Position numbers and translations under genes: made by a program. From Ramlibacter rhizophilus (GTDB lineage: Bacteria; Pseudomonadota; Gammaproteobacteria; Burkholderiales; Burkholderiaceae_C): 64,000 nt of DNA. The notes under the pieces are model-generated. The model did not search any database. It worked only from the letters and a program-made list of their open reading frames with translations, and was not told the origin of the DNA. Shown here piece after piece: positions 45,473 through 55,000 of the stretch. Numbering within the stretch: position 1 is the stretch's first letter; the number at the start of each line of letters is the position of its first letter. The DNA is taken from the NCBI RefSeq assembly GCF_004681965.1, contig NZ_SMLL01000001.1:930001-994000 (forward strand), in the 5' to 3' direction.

Positions 45473-48400
45473 ATGGAGGGACTCGCGCTACCCCTGCTTC
45501 CACCCGCGCTTGCGGGATCGGTGACGGTGACGGTGTGGCTGGGAGCCATGATCGTCGCGGTGAGCAATCTGCGCCTCGGCTGGGTGCTCTCCGGGCTGGT
45601 GGTGCCCGGCTACATGGTCCCGCTGATCATTGCGAACCCGCTCTCGGCCACCGTGGTGTTCGTCGAAGGCGTCATCACCTATCTCGTCGTGTGGTCGTAC
45701 TCGGAGGTGCTGGCCCCGCGCCTGCGCTGGTCCACCTTCTTCGGCCGCGACCGCTTCTTCGCGCTGGTACTCGTGAGCGTCGCCGTCCGGCTCGCTGGCG
45801 ATGGCTGGCTGCTCCCCGCCTTGGGCGCATCGTTGCAGCAGCAACATGGCTTCGTCTTCGACTATCGCAATGACCTTCACAGCTTCGGCTTGATCGTTGT
45901 CTCGCTGATCGCGAACAACTTCTGGAAGACCGGACTGCTGCGGGGCGCCGCGCCAATGGCCGTGCAGGTAGCGCTCACCTGGCTGCTGGTGCGCTTCATC
46001 CTGATTCCGCTGACGAACTTCAACGCGGATTCGACGGCGGTGCTTTACGAGGATATCGCCGCATCGATGCTGGCCAGCCCCAAGGCCTACATCATCCTGA
46101 TCGTCACGGCCTTCGTCGCCTCAAGGCTCAACCTGTTCTACGGCTGGGACTTCAGCGGAATCCTCATCCCCTCGCTGCTCGCCCTGCAGTGGTACCAGCC
46201 GTACAAGATCGTGGCCACCTTTGCCGAGGCCATTGCCATCCTGCTGCTGTCCAGCGCGGCCCTGAAGCTGCCCTACTTCCGCAACATGACCATGGAAGGC
46301 GGCCGCAAGCTCATGCTGTTCTTCAGCGTCAGCCTGGCCTACAAGTTCGTCGTCGGCTGGGCCATGGCGGTGTGGCTGCCGCAGCAGCTCACAAGCGACT
46401 ACTACGGATTCGGTTACCTTCTCGCCACGCTGATCGCGATCAAGGCGCATGACAAGAACATCCTCGGCCGGCTGACGCAGGCCGTGGTGCAGACCTCGCT
46501 GGCCGGCGTGGCGGTGGCCACGCTGATCGGCTTCGTGCTGGTGATCGTTCCCGACCCAGGACCCGCGGCGCCGCGCACACCGCAGCTGCCGCCCGAGCCC
46601 GAGCGGCTGGACGGGCTGGTGCAGGAAGCCTTGGCTGAATCGAAGACCGGCTTCTACCGGGTGTCCCTGGGGGCGCCGATCCTGGATCCCCGGGCCGAGG
46701 AGCTGGCCGCGTTCGCGCAGGGGCTGCGGCTTCTTCTCGCCTACCGCAGCGGACTCGACCCCGGCGTTTTGCAGCAGGCGCGCGCCGCGCTCGACGCTGC
46801 AGGGTACCGGGTCACCATCACGCAGGCCGAGCGCGGGACGGAGTACTTCGTGCTGGACGAGCGCGAGCCCCGTCGTCACTGGGGCGTGTACGCGCTCGCT
46901 TCCAGGCCGGCGTCCCGGCTGCTGCTGCAGGTGCCGTTTCCGCTCACTGAGCCGTTGGCCTTCGAGGCGGCGACCTTCCTGCTGCAGCGCATGCAGGCCA
47001 ACGGCTTCGCCGCCGCGCCGGCGCAGGCGCTGGACGACGACAGGCGCCGCCGCAGCAGCGTCCTGAACTCCCCGCAGTCCATCTTCCAGGTGTTCCACCG
47101 CGAAATGGCATCCGACCAAGTTCTGCAGGTGCGCAGCCGCGAAGCCCCCCAGGCCCGACTGTTGGTCTCCGGCGGCCTCCCGCAAGGGCTCGACCTGCCG
47201 GCCTTACGGGACTTGGTGGGCCCCCTGGAGGTCAACTTCGGCGCCGATGCTGAACGGAATCTCCAACGCGAGACCATGCGCGGCAGCTTCTCGCAGCTAT
47301 CGCTCGCCAGCAGCGCAGCCCAGCGTGCCCGCCTGTTCGCCGGCAGCGTTCCCGAACCGCGCCGCGAGGCGCTGCCCGGTTCCATCGCCGCCATGGTGAT
47401 CGGCCGCATGGAGGCCCGACAGCTTCCCGGGCCGGGCAGCGAAGCCTATCGGCGGCGTGGCCTTGACGAGCTGCTGCGCATCGAGCGGGAGGTTCTCGGG
47501 CCGGTGATGCGCGTGGCGCTCCAGGCACCCGGGCCCCGCCTGCAGGATGCGCTTGCCCTGGGCGCGCTGTCGGGCGCCGCCGCGAGCGCGCGGGCCCTGC
47601 GCCTGGAGCTGGCCCTGGTTTCGGCCGCAGACGGCGACTTCATCGTCCTGCAGGACCGTGCGCAGCATGGGGGCCTGGTGGTCCTGCGCGTGGGCATGTC
47701 CGACCCGTACCTGATCGAAGTGCCCCGCCCCGTGCGCGAGCGGGCCACGCTGGAGACAGCGGCCCGCTTCTGGAGCGATGCGCAGGCCCGCGCCCTGGTG
47801 GTGGCAGGCGCCGCCGCCGACGCCAACGCGGACGGCAGCGCCGACGTTCTGGAAGCCGCGAACAAGCAGACCTTCTTCCAGCTGGCCCACCAGGTGCTGC
47901 TGCGCGAGCTCGGCGACCAGCCTGCGGTGGCCGTCCAGGTGCGAGCGATGAGCCTGCGCGCCGGTGAGCCACCGCCGGCCGACGCCGTGGTCGCCTTCAA
48001 TCGGCTTTCCAACGACCCGAATCGCCTCGACGGCGTGGCCGCCCAGCTCGTCGAGGACCTCCGCCGCCACGGCATTCCGGCCATCGTCCACGCCGGCGCG
48101 CCCGGCACCGCGGGCTTCGGTCCCGCCGGCGGCCCGCAGGCCGCGTACATGGAGCAGGTTCAGAATAAGCTCTTTGCCGCGCTATGGGTGGCCCGGGACA
48201 TGCGCGCGGGCGTGCAGCAGGAGTCCGTGGAGACGCAGCGCCGCGCCTTCGAGGGCCTGGGCATTCCCGTGCGCCAGGCGGAGATCGGGGCCGTGCTCAC
48301 CGGCGCTCGCCTGGTCGGCCCCGCACTACCCGAGGGGGTGCGCGACCGGGCGCAGCGCTATCTCGCCAGCGGCGACGTGGTGGCCCTGTCGGCGTTGCAG

Positions 48401-48616
48401 AGTGCCTTCCAGGGCTCGCTGGAGCGGATCGAGGACCCAGCCGGCCGCGGCGCCTTCCTGCTGCTGAAATCGCCAGGCGGAGGGCTCAGGGCAGTCCTCG
48501 CGCTCGCCGAGGGGCTGCGGGGCGGCCGTCGCACGGTGCCGCCCGGTCCCATCAGCGCGGCCACCGCGCAGGCATTCCTCGCCGCACGGGATCAATGGCT
48601 GGAGGCCTCACCATGA
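45473..48616 (+). CDS. CapC/PgsC-like membrane protein fused to a large extracytoplasmic-type extension
   Basis: A 1047-residue protein. Residues about 1-360 are a multi-helix membrane region with two PgsC/CapC-like repeats: the first has SNLRLGWVLSGLVVPGYMVP near residue 35, the second GWDFSGILIPSLLALQWYQP near 225. Normal PgsC is about 150 residues. After a Pro-rich linker comes a 680-residue soluble region containing two segments (about 465-550 and 730-905) that resemble the PghP-like protein at 51110 but lack its His ligands. PgsC works with the PgsB ligase in poly-gamma-glutamate synthesis/export. ATGA overlap with the next gene. CapC identity is by motif reading, not search. Confidence 0.8.
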   Translation: MEGLALPLLPPALAGSVTVTVWLGAMIVAVSNLRLGWVLSGLVVPGYMVPLIIANPLSATVVFVEGVITYLVVWSYSEVLAPRLRWSTFFGRDRFFALVLVSVAVRLAGDGWLLPALGASLQQQHGFVFDYRNDLHSFGLIVVSLIANNFWKTGLLRGAAPMAVQVALTWLLVRFILIPLTNFNADSTAVLYEDIAASMLASPKAYIILIVTAFVASRLNLFYGWDFSGILIPSLLALQWYQPYKIVATFAEAIAILLLSSAALKLPYFRNMTMEGGRKLMLFFSVSLAYKFVVGWAMAVWLPQQLTSDYYGFGYLLATLIAIKAHDKNILGRLTQAVVQTSLAGVAVATLIGFVLVIVPDPGPAAPRTPQLPPEPERLDGLVQEALAESKTGFYRVSLGAPILDPRAEELAAFAQGLRLLLAYRSGLDPGVLQQARAALDAAGYRVTITQAERGTEYFVLDEREPRRHWGVYALASRPASRLLLQVPFPLTEPLAFEAATFLLQRMQANGFAAAPAQALDDDRRRRSSVLNSPQSIFQVFHREMASDQVLQVRSREAPQARLLVSGGLPQGLDLPALRDLVGPLEVNFGADAERNLQRETMRGSFSQLSLASSAAQRARLFAGSVPEPRREALPGSIAAMVIGRMEARQLPGPGSEAYRRRGLDELLRIEREVLGPVMRVALQAPGPRLQDALALGALSGAAASARALRLELALVSAADGDFIVLQDRAQHGGLVVLRVGMSDPYLIEVPRPVRERATLETAARFWSDAQARALVVAGAAADANADGSADVLEAANKQTFFQLAHQVLLRELGDQPAVAVQVRAMSLRAGEPPPADAVVAFNRLSNDPNRLDGVAAQLVEDLRRHGIPAIVHAGAPGTAGFGPAGGPQAAYMEQVQNKLFAALWVARDMRAGVQQESVETQRRAFEGLGIPVRQAEIGAVLTGARLVGPALPEGVRDRAQRYLASGDVVALSALQSAFQGSLERIEDPAGRGAFLLLKSPGGGLRAVLALAEGLRGGRRTVPPGPISAATAQAFLAARDQWLEASP

Positions 48617-51120
48617 TTGCGCGACACCTTCGAACCCGCTGCACGGGCGGGCTTCTGGCCTGCCTGGTCGCCGCCCTGTTCGCCGTGCCAACGGGCGCGG
48701 CCGCGCAGTCCGCCGCCCCTGCCGCCACGGCGCCCCGTGCCGATCCGGTGTCCTCGCGCCTGGTGGAGCGCTCGGACCTGGACCGGGGCGCCGTGCTCGC
48801 CGGGCCCCAGGCGGTCGAGTTCGAACTGCCGCCGAACGCCTCGTCGGTTCGGATCCTGCTGAATCCTGGGCTGCGCGACTTCGAGGCGTTCCGCGCCCGC
48901 CGACTCGCCGACCCCGAGCTGCGCCTCGGCTACACCATCGCTGTCGAGGTCCTGGGCGGCAGAGGTCGGCCGGTGCTGGACCGACCCTACACCTTCCGCC
49001 GCGACCTGCAGGAAGCCGCGCTTGCGGACGGCACCCGGACCACCGGCGCGTTCTACCTGGACCGCTCTGCTCCCGTGCCCCTGCGATCCGACCAGGTGCT
49101 CCTGGACTTCCAGGGCACCACCACGCCCACCCGCCTGCGCCTGCGCCTCTCGCAAGCGGACCCGGCGATCACGGACGTCCTGGCACGCGTGTACGTGCCG
49201 GTGCCGCAGTCGCGCCGGGACGCCGCCGTCCAGTGGCAGCGGCTCAGTCCCGAGCAACGCGCCCGCATGGCCTCGGGGAACCTGTTTCCGCCCCAGGTAC
49301 TGTCACAGGACGAGCGGGAGCGCCTCGTCGCCTCGCGCTGGGCTCCAGTGGCGCCACGTCGGGGCGCGTCGGTCCGCGAGCTCTATGTCGTGCGTGACTT
49401 GCCGGCGACCGACCCGGTGGACGCCACGCCACCGCCGCCCCCCGGCCTGCCCGTGGGCCCAGGGCAGGTCGCGACCCTGCCGCTACAGCCCGGCACCGGT
49501 GGGGTCCACCTCCAACTCACCCCGCTCGCGGCAGCCCCGGGGACCGCTGCACCGCAGCCGGGGGAGGTCGTGGTGCGATGGGCGGGCGAGAACGCGTTCC
49601 AGCGCCAGGTCTCGAAGCACCGCTGGGCCGGGACGGAGCCGCTGGAACTGCGCTTGCCCCTCGGTGCCGGATGGGTCGAAGTGGCCTCGCAACGTCCCGC
49701 CGCCCTGCGGGCCTGGGGAGACACGCCCTCCGGCACTGTCGAGGTCACGCCCGAGCCTGCCTTCCTGCGCCTGTGGAGCGCCGGCCCGGGCGAGCCGCTC
49801 ACCTACGACATCACGCACGCGGGCCGCGACGCGACGCCATTGCGGCTGGTGTTCAGGCGTTTGGCCGCAGCGGGCGCCACGGCATCGGACGCGCCCGCCC
49901 GGGTGGAACTGCTTCTGGGAGACGGCAGCGCGCTCAAGCGCGCGCAGGTGCCCCTGATAACGACCTCCTCCATGTACGACATCCCGGCCGAGCCGGCAGG
50001 TGGCTTTGCCGCGACGGAGCCCACGGAGGCCTTTTTCCGTGTTCCGCCACCGGTGCAGCGGGTGCGGATCTCCTCCTCGGAGCCGCTGCTGGTCGGCGCG
50101 TACACCCGGCCGGCCGGACTCGCCCGCCAGGTCCGCACGCCGGACGACAGCTTCGCGGCGGCCGGGGCCCCGGGGCCCATCCCGGCCTGGTTTACGCTGC
50201 GCCCGCTGGACCATGAAACGCGCCTGGTGAACGGCGCCTCGCGTGTTCTGCGCGTGCAGTCGCGGCCGCCAGAGGACCGTCCTGACCTGGCCGCCGGCCA
50301 GTACGTCTTCGAGGACTTCGACCCGGTCACCGAGGCGGCGGCGCGGGTGTTCCTCGCGCCGCGCGAGCCCGGCGTGCCCGATCGGGACGAGGCGCTCTCC
50401 TCCACCTTTCGGCCACTGCCCGCTGATGGCAGGGTCGCGCTGCGCGCGAGCCCAGGACGCCAGACTGTGCAGCCACGTCTGGCATGGGCGACCCGCTCGG
50501 GCAGGCAGCCACCGTTTCACCTTCGCATCCGCGTGGACGGCGGGCCCGTGATCAAGGCCGCTGCCGCCGGTATGGCCGGCGAGGTCCTGCTCCCGCCGCT
50601 CGCCCCGGGCGCCCACGTCGTGGGCGTGCAGTCGGACGCACCGGTGCGCTGGTGGATCAATCACGCCGCCCAGGGTGAACCCTGGGTTCGACGCGAGGCA
50701 CTGCAGCTGGACCGACCCTTGAGCTTCGAGGTGGAGCGCCGCTCCAGTGAGCAGGAGTTCCTCTCCGTGCGCGCCTTCCAGCCGGCCGACGCCCGCCGCC
50801 CGCTGCGCCTGCGCGTACGCATTGAGGCGCCCGAACCGGCCGAGTCCATCGGGCCATTTCCCGGCTGGCTGTTCACCGAGCGGGTTCACGAGGTCCAGCC
50901 CAGCGGCCAGCGGGCGCTGCCGGTCGCCGAGACGGCACAGGCCCGCACCGATCCCGGCCGCTCGTTCTTCATCCCCTTGCCCGACGGGGCGCCGCGCGGG
51001 CGCTACCGCATCACCATAGAGCCCGATTCGCGCGCCGGCTGGATGACGCTCTCGCGCGTGACGCCGGGCCTCGTCGCGCAAAGAAAACTCACTGTGGAGG
51101 GTAACGTCGATGAGCAGTAA
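48613..51120 (+). CDS. Large secreted beta-rich protein of the polymer cluster
   Basis: An 835-residue exported protein not recognised as a known family. Seen: a signal peptide (core GGLLACLVAALFAVPTGAAAQ), then a mature chain with several short repeats of the type hydrophobic-x-LP-x-G-x-hydrophobic followed by a proline turn and two strands, e.g. VEFELPPNASSVRILL, LELRLPLGAGWVEV, FFRVPPPVQRVRI and GEVLLPPLAPGAHVV. The same pattern occurs in the 1704-residue protein of the cluster. This suggests tandem beta-sandwich modules, plausibly a periplasmic scaffold or polymer-binding component. ATGA overlap upstream, 11-bp overlap downstream. Confidence 0.8.
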   Translation: MIARHLRTRCTGGLLACLVAALFAVPTGAAAQSAAPAATAPRADPVSSRLVERSDLDRGAVLAGPQAVEFELPPNASSVRILLNPGLRDFEAFRARRLADPELRLGYTIAVEVLGGRGRPVLDRPYTFRRDLQEAALADGTRTTGAFYLDRSAPVPLRSDQVLLDFQGTTTPTRLRLRLSQADPAITDVLARVYVPVPQSRRDAAVQWQRLSPEQRARMASGNLFPPQVLSQDERERLVASRWAPVAPRRGASVRELYVVRDLPATDPVDATPPPPPGLPVGPGQVATLPLQPGTGGVHLQLTPLAAAPGTAAPQPGEVVVRWAGENAFQRQVSKHRWAGTEPLELRLPLGAGWVEVASQRPAALRAWGDTPSGTVEVTPEPAFLRLWSAGPGEPLTYDITHAGRDATPLRLVFRRLAAAGATASDAPARVELLLGDGSALKRAQVPLITTSSMYDIPAEPAGGFAATEPTEAFFRVPPPVQRVRISSSEPLLVGAYTRPAGLARQVRTPDDSFAAAGAPGPIPAWFTLRPLDHETRLVNGASRVLRVQSRPPEDRPDLAAGQYVFEDFDPVTEAAARVFLAPREPGVPDRDEALSSTFRPLPADGRVALRASPGRQTVQPRLAWATRSGRQPPFHLRIRVDGGPVIKAAAAGMAGEVLLPPLAPGAHVVGVQSDAPVRWWINHAAQGEPWVRREALQLDRPLSFEVERRSSEQEFLSVRAFQPADARRPLRLRVRIEAPEPAESIGPFPGWLFTERVHEVQPSGQRALPVAETAQARTDPGRSFFIPLPDGAPRGRYRITIEPDSRAGWMTLSRVTPGLVAQRKLTVEGNVDEQ

Positions 51121-52021
51121 GCGAGCCGGCCGCTGGCGCGGCGCCTGGGCCGTCCTGATCACCTGCCCGCTGTGGTGGCTCTCGCCCGCGGTGTCGGCCG
51201 AGAGCGAAGCCGGCGGGTCCGTGCTCCGCCAATCCTTCCGCGAGGCCTGGAAAGACGCTGGTGCGGTCCGCTACGACGTGCCGGGCGGCGACGCCGAACT
51301 GCGGGCCACGCAGGCGCTCATGGATCGGCTGCTGCAAGGCGATCGCTCGCGCGAGGTCGACGAACGCGCCGCGGAGCTCGGATGGCGGCTGCGGCGCGGC
51401 CAAGCGGGCAAGGGGCGCTGGACCGTCCTGGAGGAGTTGCCCGGGCGCCGTTCCGGGCGCGGCCTCTATGCCTTCGCGGACGAAGGCGGACAGCATGCCA
51501 TTCAGGCGCCGCATGTGCCATCGGATCTGCACACAGGCGAAATCGCCGTCGCCATGGGCGAGCAGGCCCAGCCGCGCGCGATCGCCTGGAACACCGTGCC
51601 GCGCCGCGAAGCTGACCTGCCCCACCTACACGATAGCGCCCTGCATGCGTTCTCCCGGGCCTTCGCGAGCCGCTTTCCCCAGCAGCGGATCATCCAGCTC
51701 CACGGCTTCGACGCCGATCGCGACGATCGCGCCGGCGACAAGGCGCAGGAGGCTATCGTCAGTTCCGCCGCCCGGCCTCCCTCGCCGGCGGCCCGGGCCG
51801 TCGCCGACTGCATGCGCAGCGGCGTGGAGCCTGCAACGCGACTTTTCGGCGTGGACGCCCAGCGGCTGGGCGGCACGCGCAACCGGATTGCCCGTGAGCT
51901 CGCGGCCTCGGGCTTCCACGGCTTCGTCCACTTGGAAATGGGGCTGGACCTTCGGAGGTCGCTGCGGGATGACGCGCGGCGTCGAGGCGCCTTGCTGACT
52001 TGCCTGGGGGTGCCGCAGTGA
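51110..52021 (+). CDS. Secreted PghP-like (poly-gamma-glutamate hydrolase-like) zinc amidohydrolase, putative
   Basis: A 303-residue exported protein (signal core AVLITCPLWWLSPAVSAES). Residues about 117-280 follow the order of motifs in PghP-type gamma-PGA hydrolases and the wider M14-like fold: IQAPHVPSD (His135), an acidic HTGEIA (Glu144; Asp139 is an alternative ligand), QLHGFD (His198) and HLEMGLDLRRSL (Glu276 as possible general base, followed by the paired Arg). In phage PghP the equivalents are PHAGGIE, SFHGYK and VQLEI...QRR. A GGAGG ribosome site precedes the ATG, which overlaps the previous gene by 11 bases. Probable role: trimming or releasing the exported polymer. No search was run; ligand assignment is inference. 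Confidence 0.65.
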   Translation: MSSKRAGRWRGAWAVLITCPLWWLSPAVSAESEAGGSVLRQSFREAWKDAGAVRYDVPGGDAELRATQALMDRLLQGDRSREVDERAAELGWRLRRGQAGKGRWTVLEELPGRRSGRGLYAFADEGGQHAIQAPHVPSDLHTGEIAVAMGEQAQPRAIAWNTVPRREADLPHLHDSALHAFSRAFASRFPQQRIIQLHGFDADRDDRAGDKAQEAIVSSAARPPSPAARAVADCMRSGVEPATRLFGVDAQRLGGTRNRIARELAASGFHGFVHLEMGLDLRRSLRDDARRRGALLTCLGVPQ

Positions 52022-55000
52022 AGCGCCGATCGACGAAACGGGCGGCACCGGCTAGCCCGCCGCTTCGCTGGGCGCTGTTCATGCTCGGGCCGTGGCTGGC
52101 GATCTCGGCGGCCCAGGGGGCCCCGGCGGACGCATCGGCCGCGCCCATGGCGCATCAGGTCGTGCCAGCGATCTTGCGGTGGGAGCCAGTGACGGCCAGC
52201 AGCCCGTACTGGGTGTCCGCCAGCGGGCCCGCCCGCATCGGCGCGCTCGGCCCCTCGCGTCTGGCGCTGGCGCCCGGGAGCGAGGCGCGGGTCCTGCTGC
52301 CCGCGCTCGGCTGGCTGCGGATCGAGGCAGATGCGCGGGGCCAGACGCCCATGCCCCAGGTCAGGCTATCCACCGGCACCGGGCTGTCCATCGAAGCCAA
52401 CCTGCTCCCGGGGGTGGACGGGCGAAGCTGGCTCCTGAAGACACAGATGCCGCAGCCGATGGTGGCGCATATCGTTGCGCCGCCCGGCGGGTCCGCGCAC
52501 CGCTATGGGCTGTACGTGGCGCGCACGGAAGTCGCACCCACCTACGCCGTGCCGGACCGGCTGGTGCCGCTGCCGGCTCCGGCGAGCAGCGTGCGGCCCG
52601 CCGACCAAGCCCGCGAAGAACCCTACGCCCGGCTCGACGCTGGCCACCAAACCGAGGTGACCCTCCAAGGGCCGGCACGTTTCCGCCTCGAAGCACGGCT
52701 CGCAGGTGCGGCCGACCCTGCGCAGACGCTGCTTGCATGGCGCGCGGCCATCGGAGCTCGAGCCGACGCCCTGCCCCTGGTCCGGCTGCCCAGCGGCTCG
52801 GAATGGCGGGCGCCGGTCGAGGTCGATGGGGCGTGGCGCAACGTCGGCCGGCTCGAACGCTTCGAGTTCGAGGTCCCGGAGGGCTCGCACCGGGTTGCGT
52901 TGACACCGAGCCATCCGGTGCTGGCCCGCCTCTGGGAACTGCAGGGGCCGGACCTCACGCTGGCGCTGAACACTCCCGCCGGTTGGTCCGCCTTGGTGCC
53001 CTCGGAGCAGGACACCCCTTGGGTGCAGGAGGCCCTCACGGCAGCCACGGCGAACCGCTGGCGCGATGCGGGCAGCCGCGTCGTCGAGCGCCTGAACCAC
53101 GCCGCCCGCGAGCGGCCGGACCGCCCTGACCTGGCGCGCCTCGCGCGCGAGCTTGACGGGCTCGTGGGGCTGTGGCGCGCCGTTCCCTCGTCTGGCGCGG
53201 CGGCGCCGGGCGAGCTGCTCTGGGCTGCGACGCCCTCGCCGACGGCGGTCGATCCCCTGCAGGATGAGGGGATCTCCCCCCGCAGCCCCGCGGCGGCACC
53301 GGACGCTCCGCCGGGTGCGCTGTTCCAGTGGGTGGCGACGCAGCCGCTGCGGTTCGAGCTGCCCAGGGGGCAGGGACCAAGGCGCATGCGCCTGCGGGTC
53401 CTGGAGCCGCGATCCAGGCCGGCCGTCCTGGAACTGCAGGACGATCGCGGACTGGCTTGGCGCGTGCGCACCGGGCCGGCGGCGCTCGGGCCGGGCGAGC
53501 TACGCAGCCAGGCCACGGCGGAACCCGGCGCGGACGGACAGACCGTGCCCCGACTGGACCCCGTACTGCTCGACGGGGGCGAAGTGCAGTGGTGGCTGCC
53601 CGAAGGCTCCACCCGCCTCACGCTTCGCGCCCTGGAGGGCAGCGCCCGTGTCGCCCTGGACTGGCGGGACAGCGCCGACCTGCGGCTGGACGACGGCGTC
53701 TTGGCCACCCTGGCGGCCCGCTTCGTCGCGGGTCGGTCGGCTGCGGCCGGGGACCCGACGACGGCGCTGGCGCAGGATGCCTGGCGCACGGTGGACCGCC
53801 TGCTGCAGGCTTCATTCGCGCAGCTGGCCGCGGGGAGCAGCGCCGTGGCGCGCCCCGCGCCCATCGTCGAGGCGCGCGCGCAAGGGCTCGCGGCGCTCGC
53901 CCGTCAGGAGAGCGACCCGGCCACCTCGCTGGCGCGGTGGCGCAGCCTGCTGGGTGCGGCCGACGCGCGGCTGCGATCGGAGGCGCTGGAGGGCATGGCC
54001 GCCGCCCTCTACACCGGCGGGGAGCGATTCGCGGCGCAGCAGCTGCTGCGCAGCTTCTGGCTGGGCGAAGACCCGGCCCTGTCGGCCGCCGCACTGCAAG
54101 CGCTGCAGGCGCTCTACCGCCGCGAGGGGGACGACGAGGCCTTGCTGACCCTCACCACCGCTGCCGCTGCGCGCGACCCGGCCCACCTGGCGGCCCTGGC
54201 GATACTGCTCGCGCGCGCGGGCGAGGATCGCCTTGCGCTGGTGGCCGCGCTCACGGCGCCACGACGGCCGCCGCCAGAAACCGACGGGCTGCTGCCGGCC
54301 CTCCTCGGCAGCGCCTTGCGGGCGGAGCTGCCCGCTACCTTCGAGGCATTGATCGCCGGGGTGCGGGGCGAGCAGCCGGCCATGGATTTCTGGCGCGGTC
54401 AGCAGGCCCTGCACCGTGGCGACCCACAAGCCGCCCTCGTCCTGTTCGAGCGTGGCGGTCACACCCAGTGGTTGCGCAGCGTCCGCCAGGCGCTGGAGCT
54501 CTCCCGCCGACTGGCCGGCGGCGCTTCGCTGGAGGCGGTGCGGGGATGGGGGGATTGGCAGTCCGCGCATCCCGGACCCCGCTACTGGACCGCCGAGGAA
54601 TCGGCCCTGGTCGCCCACGCCGGCGGCTTGGTCGCCCGGTCCATTGCGCGGGACCTGCGCTCCACGTGGTGGCGTGCGGAGGGCCGGCAGCCGGCGGTGC
54701 TCCAGGTGGCAGGGCCTGCGCGCGTGCGGGTTGAGGCCCGGCCGTTGCATGCGTCCGCCGACCAGCTCCTGGAGGGCTGGTTGCGGATCGAGGCCGACGG
54801 GCAGCTGTGGGTTCATCCGTACAGCCGCAACCGAAGCGCTGTTGGACTGGCGCTCGAAGGCGCCGCGGCGGACAAGGCCACATTGGGCGAGCGCGTTGAG
54901 CGGATCATCGAGCTGCCGCCGGGCTTCCACGAACTGCGAGTGCATGCGGCGGACCAGCCGCTCGCCATTCGCTACGCCATCGAGCGGCCCGCCTTGCAGG

